This document shows, in pieces, positions 27,201-39,200 of a stretch of 64,000 nucleotides of DNA; positions within the stretch are counted from its first letter, which is position 1; every line of letters begins with the position of its first letter. The notes under the pieces are model-generated. The model did no database searches, was not told where the DNA came from, and saw only the letters and a program-made list of their open reading frames with translations. The stretch comes from Imbricaverruca yamaguchii (taxonomy: Eukaryota; Arthropoda; Thecostraca; Neoverrucidae), in the NCBI GenBank assembly GCA_034440575.1, contig JAOTOL010001309.1, positions 339,501-403,500 of the forward strand, given 5' to 3'. A program made the position numbers and the translations under genes.

Positions 27201-30200
27201 GGGTCTTCAACCCCCCACCCTCAGGTTTTTCGCGGATAGCGAACGAACGGCGCGCGGCAGCGCGCCAAAATTTGGCATACCTTTTCACACATCAATTTGG
27301 CATGCTGTTTCAAAAGTTTGAAGTCAGGCCATCTAGGATCAACGAGTTAGTCGAGGTCAAGTGAGGTCACCTCCAAAAATAGTTTAACCAGTCTCCACGC
27401 TTTAACGGATACAGATATTTTAATGAAACTTTCAGCGTTTGCTTATCTTTATGGATGCAACAAAACATACAAGAGGAATTTCATTTTTTCCGTTTTTGAC
27501 TACATAAAATTTTTCATATTTGCCTATTGCAGTTCAAATCGAAGATTCTGGCTAAAGTAAGCATTTTTTGTTAGCGAAAGTTGACTTTCAACAACGTTTC
27601 TCGGTCTGCTCTACCCATTAGAAAAGGAAAATTAAAGAAAACTTGAAGACTAAATTTTAAAATTTCAAAGATGCAATTTTTATTTTTGAGGGGCCAAAAC
27701 AAATTATTACCCTAGTCGATTTCGCTGTCCTTTTCTGATTCAATTTTGTCCTTTTTCTTCAAATATCCACAAAATGAACTCCCCAGAGCCAAAAACATAA
27801 TGTAAGTCGTGAAAAGTCGGGAAAATCTATCCCCTCTAGTGATGTCACTTTTGGGAAGTTGTTTTGGGGAAGTTGTTTTGGGGGAAGTTGTTTTGGGGAA
27901 GTTGTTTTGGGGAAGTTGTTTTTTTATGGGGGGGGAGTTGGACCCGGACCCTACAACTACTCGTCGGGCGCTTTCCGATAACACCTCTTTCGTTTCCGTG
28001 CGACGCTTAGTTTGGATTTTAGAGGGGGATTACTATCGCCCCCCCCGAGACGAGGTGTGAGGATCTGACCGGAAGACGGCGCGGGTTAAATCACTGCATC
28101 TCAAGTTCATGTGATACGCATACTAACTTGGTTAAAGTCGAATAAATCCTCAGGCGCCGATGAACTCCCTGCTCAACTCCTCAAATGACAGCTGCCATAA
28201 TTGCAGAACCATTCATTTATAAACTATCTCAAACGTCTATACGGGCTGGTATCTTCCCAAGCTTTCGGAAAACTCCTGACGCAAACCGATTTTATAGGCA
28301 AGGGATAGGCTTCAGAGATCGACAATTACCGCCCAATTAGTCTGGCTGTCCTGCCGGTTCAAAATTGTCGAAAAAATTTCTTTTGGTGTGCACATGCCGA
28401 TCTCATTGCAGATAATTTACTAACTGACAAGCAAAGCGGACGACGACCAGGACACGGGGCACAGCTACAGCTTCAGCTTTTCTTCTTTCCTGCGCACAAT
28501 CTGCATAAATCACTTGACTCCGGACTGCATCTCACAGCTATTTACGCAAACGTCTCACGCTATGCCGGCTAGTCATGGCACGCCAATTCTTGACAAATTT
28601 CGTCACGAATTTGGCTTGATAGGCCCACTTTTAAACTGGCTGGCCTCTTACATCTCTGACAGAAGACATTTGGTGGTAGTGGACGCTAGTTTCTCTCAGA
28701 TACTAACAATCAACGAAGGGCGCCCCCAGGGCTCAGTGCCGGGCTTGCTACTTCCTCTGCTCTATCTCAATGTTTTCTCTGAGCGAACGACAAATTATAT
28801 TTCATTTTTCGCTGATGGCACTTCTTCATAGACCTCACTGACACCATCACTCACACCGATACCATATCAACGTCACAGCGATCCATGCAGCGTGACCTGG
28901 ATGATATTGGCATATATGGACGAGAATGGATGATTACGTTTAACACATCGAAATCGATACAGCAAATATTTTCATACAAAACATAAGTAAGCTCTCCAAA
29001 AATGACCGTCGACGGAGAGAAAATACCAGCCATAAAAACGTAAACAATTACGCACTACTTTCTCGAAAAAAATCTACGCCACCATGAGCATATTGATGAA
29101 CTTGTATTAAAAAATCAGGAGAGCTTCACACTCCACCTACCACATTGCACAATTTTTACTGAGAGCAATCCTTGACCAAATTTACACGACTTATATGCGA
29201 CCTTAATTTGGCTATTGCGCTGTTATACGCGACGGACTAATCAGGACACATGACAGGCTCATAGTGTATCTATTACAGACTATGGCTGGCAGGCTGATCC
29301 TTGGTGCACACTTTGGAACATCGCCGGAAAAACTAAGGAATGATTTAAGATTAAAATCTTTGGACGCTGGCCACCAAACACATAATTCAAGATTTCTGCA
29401 CACATAAATAAATGTAAATAATATCCCAAACTGTGCTAAACTATCATCCTTGGCGTACGAAGCAGCGGCGCCAACCGCACACACAGAGTCGAAGCGAACA
29501 TATCTCGACCAAGAAATAGGATATCTGACGACACAAATTCACCACTTCCTTCTACAACTAGGCTATGGAACCAGCTATCGGATGCCATGCGAGAGTACAG
29601 ATCAGCCGAGCAATTCAAGAGAAGGGAATCGATTAAGATATAAATGATAATTTCTTGGTGCCAACCGTACCAAAACTTTATCCTGTGGTTGCGGAGGTGG
29701 CTAATACTCTTCCAGCATCTCAACTCACGCGTGTCTCATACAAAGGTAAAATTGACCTCGCTGCCCCTGTATTTTCCAATATATATATGTATGCATGTGT
29801 GTGTGTGCATGTATGTATAGGTAAGTCTCTGCCATATCAAAGCCAAAACAATTTGGTATTTGTTTGACGACGGCACAATGCGCTGGGTGATGAATGGGGC
29901 CGAAAGTTGTTCTCCGTGGGAAATTAGACCAAGCACCATATCGGGCACCGCTCTGTCGCATCCGTCTCCCGCGCCACATCCGTCTCCCGCGCCACATCCG
30001 TCTCCCGCGCCACATCCGTCTCCCGCGCCATATCCGCCTCCCGCCGCAATCTGTCTGCTGCACCACATCAGTCTCCGCGTCACATTGGTCGATTCTGCCC
30101 ACATGAGAGGCGTATCAATGCTGCATGGTGGTGGACGCTGGAATGACTGGCACGCATTACTCGAACGGCTCAGCTGGTGGTCGCACTGCCGAAACGAAGA

Positions 30201-33200
30201 AGATTCGACGCTGGGTTTATTGTTGCCCGCCATACAATTGCAACGGCGGCCGAACAGCCAATGTTACCGCATCAATTTGGGCCAGCAGTGGCCAAGGCCG
30301 GATAGGACTTGGCAGCGGTGAAACTGATGGTCATTCAAACAACACATGCCTCTCAATCACGAACACTTATGCCTATATGCATATAGGTTGAATAGGTCTG
30401 TGCAGTGAAGGCATTGAGGTGAATGCCATCTTTAGTTGGGAAGTGATGACATTGCTTTGAATTGAATGCGCGGGTTGGATTGAATTAGATGGGCGAACGT
30501 TCATGTGGGCTTAAATGCGAGATATGACGTCGATTCTACCATAAGGTGCGAATCCAGTCTCAAATGATTCCGGCGGTACCTTGTGATATGGTTTCGCAAC
30601 CATGAATTATAGGCATTGAACGTCTCACGAATAACTAAATTTAAGTAATTTTTTCAAGCTTTCAGTTTCAATGTGTTCCTTCAAACTTCATGGTGACGTA
30701 CTGGGAAGCTTACTTGGAGGACAATGCACATAGTAGCTGGGAAGTCTGAAGCCCCTGGACAGCCACCAGGGGCATATTAGCAGCAAACCAGGGGACAAAC
30801 CAGCATTGGGGCTGGAATATGGCACCGAATCTGGTAGCAAATGCCATCCCCGTTCAGGCCATTGTCTAACAGTGGCGGGCCGGAGTCGCACTAGGGGTGG
30901 AAGATAAATGTCAACTTCTGTGAACGGTCAGTTTCGGAAGGCAGACGAGTGTTTCTATTAGCATGAGATACCAGCGGTTACTGCGCGACGCCAAAGGTCA
31001 ACCAGCGGTTCAGACGTGGTGTGTAACCTATCCTTCGGACAGTTCTACGATTGAGTACTTTAGCAGCGGCTGGTGAGGTGAGCAGCAACCTTTCCTTCGG
31101 CAGCAGCTGATCAAAGAGGTCGAGGAAACGACGCCGCAGATCCATTGTGAAGCTCGACAGAAGGGGAGCATGAATTTAGTGCTTGAAGTACTTATGCTCC
31201 ATGTCACTGTGGCCAATATGGAAGCACATTTAACCGAAGGGATGAGGTGCATCAAAGCTCAGCGGGCATCCGGATTTCTTAGGCACCGGAAAATGTTGGA
31301 AAAAGACAGGTAGTCGTCGAATTGAATTAATGCAATTTGCCCAGCGAACACCCCATACAAATAATTCCGTGATGTAAGATATGGCGCAAGACTATGAACG
31401 TAGCAACAATGAGCAAAACATAGGAGGCCTAGCCTACCATAGTATCGCACGAAGTGTGGACAATGCGCCCAACGCGCATTCTCCACACAGTGGCGGCCAG
31501 ACGTTATGAACTAGAATGTCTGAAATTAGAAAATGTTACAGCATTTTAAGGTGGCTAGTGTAGGTATAACTTCAGTGGCGCGAGGTGACGAATTAAGGGG
31601 TACAAAACGAAAAACATTCGAACAGGGTGTGGGAGTAGGGTTGAAGTCCGGTGAATCAACGATGGTGGTAGATTGGGCAACCTTCACAGGACAATTAAGT
31701 TCGTTACTAATTATTTTATGAGATAACAAGGTCCCCTTCTAAAAGCAGTGGTTGAAATCCTGAGGCTTTTTAAACAAATGGCCGTGGGTAGGCCCCTCCA
31801 AATCAGTTTGTTCCTCCCCAACGCAAATCCTAAATGCATCACTGATCAGACCCCCACAGTGGCAGGCCGCAGACCCCATGATAAGCCTATCGGCAGCTCC
31901 GTCCCCAGCCAACAGCCATCTGAGTCAGACCCAGCCCTCGGGCTGGGAGTGGCAAGCCGCAATCCCCATGACTGTAATCAGCCATTCGACAGCTCTGGGC
32001 TCCGATGCCAATTACCACAGCGCCGTCTGGGTGCGAGGCAATGCGATCTGGGACTACGCACTGTTCAGCGCGCGTGCTAACGATTTTCGACATCAAGAAC
32101 ACCACTTCCACAAACAAGGAATGGTCTCGGCTAACTAGACCGTCGGACAGCCTACGAGTGGATGATACTGGCACAACCTTAGAGGCTGACCCGCGCGCTG
32201 CATCTATGACTAGAAGATTTTCTGTACAAAATTGAACGTCTACAAAATTATAGGGCGCAACGAATATATTAGCATCACACCACATCGCCAAGAGATTCCA
32301 TTAAACATGTTGAGATGCCAATAACTCTTAATTGTAATTCGAAAGCTAATCAACCGTTCATCCATATATCTCCCTTTTCGAGTTAACAACAGACCCCATT
32401 CTTCACTTGGCTAGCAAACTACATAATTAACTCAGATCCTTTGCGCTGGAAGAGAGAACTGTAAACATTAAGGAAGTTAAATCTGCGAAAAAAACGCAAT
32501 TAAACAATGCTGCTCAAAATACTTCCTGTGCGAAGTTGCTTCAATAACACAGTTCACATCAAACAAAAACGACTTCTGTTGCAGAATATGCGAGCATAAA
32601 GTGTGAAAATTGTATGCACAAATTGATTATATTTAACACTTTATTCGCTGCCATCCAAGCAATGGAAAGTGGCCGTCTTCCTACTGGTACACAGGGATAA
32701 GGGCCTTGGAGTATCCGGTGCCAATTTCGAATACTCGATACAGGATCGAAACTGCTTTTCAAAAGGTGAACTTTGCATTCAGCCGATGATACGCTAGAAA
32801 GAAATCCACGGCCGGTGTAATATCCTGGATAGACGAGATGAAAGTGAGCGCTATCTACGCCCACAAACAGGCTTTACTTTAGCATTACGTCCGCTCACAA
32901 TTCGCGTCAGCCATGTCTGAACAAACGCACCATTCTCTGAAAGCACCACATATGCGAGTAACGTTAAAGGTGTGAATGCTGGGACGTACTCTCACGTTCG
33001 CCGAGTGGCGGATCACACAACTTCGCATCATTTCCATTCCCCGTGATCGGCTGACGGTCACCACGCACAAGCCAGCGCGTGCGTATGTCAGTACACGATG
33101 GAACACTGCTAGATGCGATGGCGGAGACGCCCAGTGTGCTGGCGACGGCACTCACCTGTGTGTGCGAGTAGACGTTGGAGAAGTTGGACACGATGACGGG

Positions 33201-36200
33201 CACGGGCAGCGAGATGGTGAGCACGCCCGCGATTGCGCACAGGGCGCCCACCAGCATGCCCACATACGTCTTGGGCACCATGTCGCCGTACCCGACGGTG
33301 GTCATCGTCACGATCGCCCACCACAGCCCCTCCGGGATGCTCTTGAAGTCGTTGTAGGGGTTGGCTTGCAGTCGCTCGGCGTAGTAGACCAACGAGGCGA
33401 AGATGACGATGCCGAGGATGAGAAAGAAGACGAGGAGGGTGAGCTCCTTGGCACTGGCCTTGAACGTGTGGATGAGGATTTTCAGACCGGGCGAGTGCCG
33501 TGTCAGCTTGAAGAGACGCAGGATCCTGATGATGCTGAAGAACTCTAGAATGTCGGCGTTGGTGAGGTCATGCCCGAACTTCTTAAGAAGGAAGTCGGTT
33601 AGCATGTCCGTATAAAAGCTCAACGTCGCTATGAAGTCGATAATATTCACTGGAGACTTGACGAACTCCACCTTGTCTGGACTGACGATGAAACGTACGA
33701 TGATCTCAAATGTGAACCATATGTTGCAGGCCAGTTCGACATAGAAGAATGCCTGGTGCGGGTTGGTGCGGTTTTTGTCCAATGTCCAATGCACCGTCTT
33801 GTTGGCACCAGCCACAGTTACATTGTCTATCACAGGCACACGCATGTTCGGGTGGGTCTTCAGACAAAAGGAGAGAATTGACACGACGATGAAGAACACA
33901 GAAATCACGGCCACGATCTGAAAAAAGATACCGATTGGTTAGAGATGACTGTGTTCATGCGGAAACGAAGACAGGTCGCTTCTGCGTGAGTGTCATCCTG
34001 GCTGATGAAAAATGCAGATTACGTCACTCCAAGATTACAAGGCAAATCACCATGTTGTTCACAAGCACCCACAAATTGTTTACCACGCCCCATCCGATTT
34101 TGATTAAAACGGGTGCACGGGGTTATCTACGACCCAGATTGCGATCCTGATATTTGTTCACTTTCGATGTCAAAGGATCACGAGATCCAGGTTAGGAGAA
34201 TTGACAGGTCATGCAGAAAATTGACACAGAAAATAACAACAATACAACACAGAAAATAATTGTTCGCAAATACGTAAAACGGCAAATAGATCATTGAATT
34301 GGTACTCGATGCTAGGCACAGCCTCGTAAAGTACAAAAGTTGTTTGGCAAGAGAAAATGACAAAATAATGATGCTGAGAGATGAAGGTGCGGGCATGATG
34401 GTACTTTTTTCGAGAGACCTGACAATGGTGAGAGAAACCAGAAGGAAATGGGACGAAGGATGACACAGAGCTTTCCAAAGGAGCGATGATGGTGATCACG
34501 CCCGAGCGGTGTTTGAACGCGACAGAACATCACACATAATTTTGAAGACAAGTATCCTCTTTTTGCATGTATACGTGTCTAATCACCACCGGGTGGTTAT
34601 GTCGCTGGAAAATTAGTGGGACCATGCTGAACAATTGCGACATATCTTGCCAGACTGATGCCACATACCTGGTATACTTCACCGCAATACAGCGGTGGTA
34701 AGCGGCACAGCATCTAAAGTAGCCTTGAATGACGTTCGGGAAGCCCACGGACGTATTCGTACTCTGATTCAACTTCGAATTCAGATTCCTATGAAAAACT
34801 GGTTTTATGCCAATATTGAAGGATATTTACGAATCCAAGGTCCACTTCACGACGCCGGTTGACCTTCACGGTCAAGCTCAATGTCAAACGATGAGGAACG
34901 TCAGAGCGTTCAACGGTGGAAGCTATGCACATATTCGCCCAAAACCAGTTGCAGCATGCAGTTAAGTCTTTTGTTCTAGGACGGCCGGTGTATACCCGGA
35001 GCCGTGTGAAACCACCGTCCAAGGCCCTAGAATCAGCAGTGTCGTACGTACCAATACCTGCTTATTGAACTTCATCTGACGATCGCGCCGCAGCGACAAA
35101 TACATTGTCTTCAGTTTAGCTTCTAGCAATCCTCCTACGCATAATTGATGGTTGGTTGGTTATTTGAGTTTAGGGTGGGTACTACATAACCAATGTAGCC
35201 GATGCGCCCTAAAGCCCTAATAACTAACTTGAGTTTTAGGGCGTATCGACCAGGTTTGGTCATTTAGACGAATAATTGATGGCGTAATTACTTTCCCGTA
35301 CACTTTTCATCCTTACAGGTACTGTCTTATTTTAATGTTATGTTCGATGAAGTTGGCATGTGCATTGGATAGATCGGGTGAAGTTCGTTAGGCATAGGCA
35401 TATATATATAGATTGCTTGGAGTACCGTAAGAAGACAATTTCAGTTCCATATATTCCGAGCTGTTTTGATGATCAAGCAATGTTAACCTTTCTTAAGACT
35501 CTTGTCTCTACTTCCGGACCAGACATCCTTGTCACTTTATAACCGTAGATAGCCTACATTGAATCCTGTTTGGATGAACCCATCTATAAACGTGGTCATT
35601 CTCATGATCCACATCACCTGACTTTTAGTTAAACCTTAAAGGTCGGCTGCAATCTAAACAGAAATAGCTGTCATTATGGCATAAGAGACATGTTGAAGCT
35701 AGTTTTGTAGGAAAATACGAATAACCTTCGCCACCCTAGTGCTCCCCGTCGTTTGAACTTGCGCTTAACATTGTAGTTCACCCACCATCAAGATGAAATT
35801 AGCTTTGTCACCCCGGAAGAAGAAAGCCTACATTTTGAGATCGGTTTAATCCGAATGTATTGGTAGCCTGGCGTCCGACGTTCACCGCCGTTTGCCCTTA
35901 TGCTGAACCTTAGCCCGTCCCGTCTCGGGGGTCTTCAACCGCCCCCTCAGATTTTTCGCGGATAGCGGACGAACGGCGCGAGGCAGTTCGCCCAAATTTG
36001 GCACATCTTTTCCCACATTAAATTGGGCATGCTGATTCAAAATTTTTAGGTCAGGTCGTCTAGAGTCAGCGAGCTAGTCAGGGTCAATTGAGGTCACTTC
36101 CAAATTTTAAACCAGTCGTCACCCTTTAACGGATAGAGATATTTTAATAAAACTCAGAATAAAATTTTCAGCGTTTGCTTATCTTTACGGATGCAACAAA

Positions 36201-39200
36201 ACGTACGAGTGGGCTTTTTTTCGTTTTTTACTACATATAAATTGCAGTTCAAATGTAGGATTCTGACAAAAGTAAGCACTTTTTATTGGGGCAAGTTGAC
36301 TTCCAACAACGTTTCGTGGTCTGCTGTACACATTGGAAAAGGAAAATTATAGAAAGTTAAAATCAAAATTTTGAAATTTCAAAAAATAAAATTTTCATTT
36401 TTGGGGTGTCAAAAAAATATAGCTCTGATCGATTTCGCTGTCCTTTTCTCATTCCGAATATATATATTTTTTTCATATATCCCCAAAATGAACTCCCCAG
36501 AGTCAAAAACATAATGTAAGTCGTGAAAAGTCGTGAAAATCTAGTCCCTCTGGTGATGTCACTTTTAGTGGGAAATTGTTTTGGGGGGTGGACCCGGACC
36601 CTACTCGTCCAGCGCTTTCCGATGACACCTCTTTTGTTTTCGTGCGATGCTTAGTTTCGATTTTAGAGGGGTTCTTCAACCGCCCCCCCCCCCCTCCCCC
36701 GAGACGGGGTGTGAGGATTTGACTGGAAAGACGGCGCGGGTTAAAGGTCAACTGCTATGGAGGAAAAAGTAAATGTGACACTGGTAGAAAAGAAGAACCG
36801 CATGCTAAAAGTGGCTTTGGTCAAGTGTGTCAGTAACTTGTCCCATTCCATCGTTTTCAGTCCACTTTTTAGCTTCAAGTTAAGGGTCACGTACTATGGA
36901 GTTAAACTATGGAGTTAAACATTTCTGACATCCTGGAAAAGGCGACAGCATGCATCTTGAGACTGGTTTTAGTGGAATACGTTGGTAACCTTTGACATTC
37001 TAACATTCAGCGTCGTTTAACCTTGAGCTTTATCTTGAATGTCCCCTGCTATCAGCACAAAAATATGTCACCCTGGAACACGAGATGGCGTACATATTCC
37101 AACTGGCTTTGTTGAATGTATGAATAACATTCGCCCTTCTGGTGTTTGCTGTCGGTTAACCTTCAACTTCATCCTCAATTATAAGAGCTATCGAGACAAA
37201 AATGGCTATTGCACTGCAACAAGAGACGATCTATGTGATGAAACTAGTAGCTGAATATATGGGAAATTTCCACGTCGCTTACTCTTGAGTTTGATCTTGA
37301 AAGTCAACTGGTACTGTAATGTGAGTCTTGGATTCGTAGATAACTGGACGGGATTGACCCAGGTCCGGTTTTTGGTGGGAATTTGAGATCGTATATCGGT
37401 CCGAGTCCGAATGCATGGGTATGTTCACGGACGTTCGTGCTCGCCACGTCTGTCAGGCAACCCTTCGAGTCGGTCCCATATCGTTTGCTTTATCGTTTGC
37501 TCGTTGGTGGAAAATGCGGCAAGGCAATAAGTGCGTCGGATGCCATGTCAGCTCCCGTTGAAAAGACACTCATTTTGCCTCGCTTAAATTGCAAGAATTT
37601 CTGGGATATTTGGTACTTCGTTAAGGCAACTTGTTCGCGATTCTCCAGCGTAGCACGAGCTGGTTACTTGCATAACTTAGCTACCATCTTTGCAGTCCCG
37701 TGCATCTTTTCCCCACTAAAAATACTTGCAGGTTACACCATACCTTGGCAGCCACACACGAGTATGGCTCATCGAAGAGACTCCAAATTTTCGGCTTTAA
37801 TCTCTGCCAGCATGTCAATTTGCCACTCATGAAGTTTTCTTCATATCCGAACTTCCTGGCGATCTCCTCCTCGGATGGATGTTCTGAGTCTAGGTCCAGT
37901 TTGTCCAGGATGGCCAGCGTTGTCTGTTGGCATTCCGAAGTCTGTATCACGGCTGGCCACAGCATGTTGAGGCTTTCACAAGGGTTACACACCAGGGCAC
38001 AGAGGTAAGTTCGAGTGAGCCATGGACCCAGGCTCGACAATGCCATGGGACGAGAGTCCTGCCATCGCTGCCATCACGATTGCACGAAGATGGCAACGGG
38101 GCATTCAGGAACGTAGCTAGGATTTTGTCGAGGAACGCGGGGCTGGGAGAATGAAGACGGGCTATGTGCGACTCTTCCTCAGTGCATGGTAGTCCCGGTG
38201 GAACGCTTGTATTCAAATGCGATGTAGCGAGGTAGCCCATCACTTGATGTTTCCCTATGCTAAACACCACAAGGATAATTATAAATGTCATTTAAGGAGG
38301 GGAGCAATGCTCCAGTTTTCCCATGGTTCTGTATCTAATGGTTGACATGATGTAAGAAGTAGTTAAGTGGCTTCCTGATATCTGGAAATGGGACCTAATG
38401 CAGTTCGAGCGACTACCTGGGTGTCTAGGGGGAGGGGTCAGTGTAGTTTGAAGGAGTCTCTAGCATTCCTAATGGCTTCCACGCATCAGCAGTAGTCCCT
38501 TCGATAATATTGCCACGTTCGTTATGCAATTCTCGCACAGGTTCTAGAAGTGCCGTAAAACATAGTATGACATCCTATGGCTACATAAATGCATACACAC
38601 TATGGCATATGACATGGGCATATCACAAAAATAACGATAAACCATCATCACATCCTTTACGCTAGTTATTAGTAGCTCTCAGGGAAACACCTTTAGCTTC
38701 AGAACCGTGCTGACGACCGTGGGTACATGTGCCGATAGGACACGCTTTGAACGCACTGAGATAAGTTATAGTATAACTATTTCAGGGTTTGAAATGAGAA
38801 ATGCGTTCGCACATGGAATGCAATTATTCGATTCATTCATCAGGTCCCAGCCAAATTTGATTTGATTTTTCTTATCATACTGAGTGATTCACTTCCATAA
38901 CTGGGTCTTACTATAACCATGAACAATGCCGTGGGGAAACCACCAGACAAATGTTAAGTTTAATTGTTCCAGGCAACTTGTTCATCGCCCAGACATGTCA
39001 CTATGCAGCAGAACTTTTCACCTCGATATCACATCTATGCGAAAGCATGAGACAACTGTCGCACGGTCGAGAGAGGGAGAGATGAAGAGATGGAGAGATG
39101 GAGAGATGGAGAGATGGAGAGATGGAGAGATGGAGAGATGGAGAGAAGGAGAAAGCGAGAGTGTGAGAGAGCGAGAGAGCGAGAGAGCGAGAGCCAGGCG

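Noticed and set aside
32976..33548. 190-codon plus-strand frame
   Set aside because: Antisense shadow of Shaw exon 4. The Asp/Glu/Gly-rich text is the complement of the channel core.
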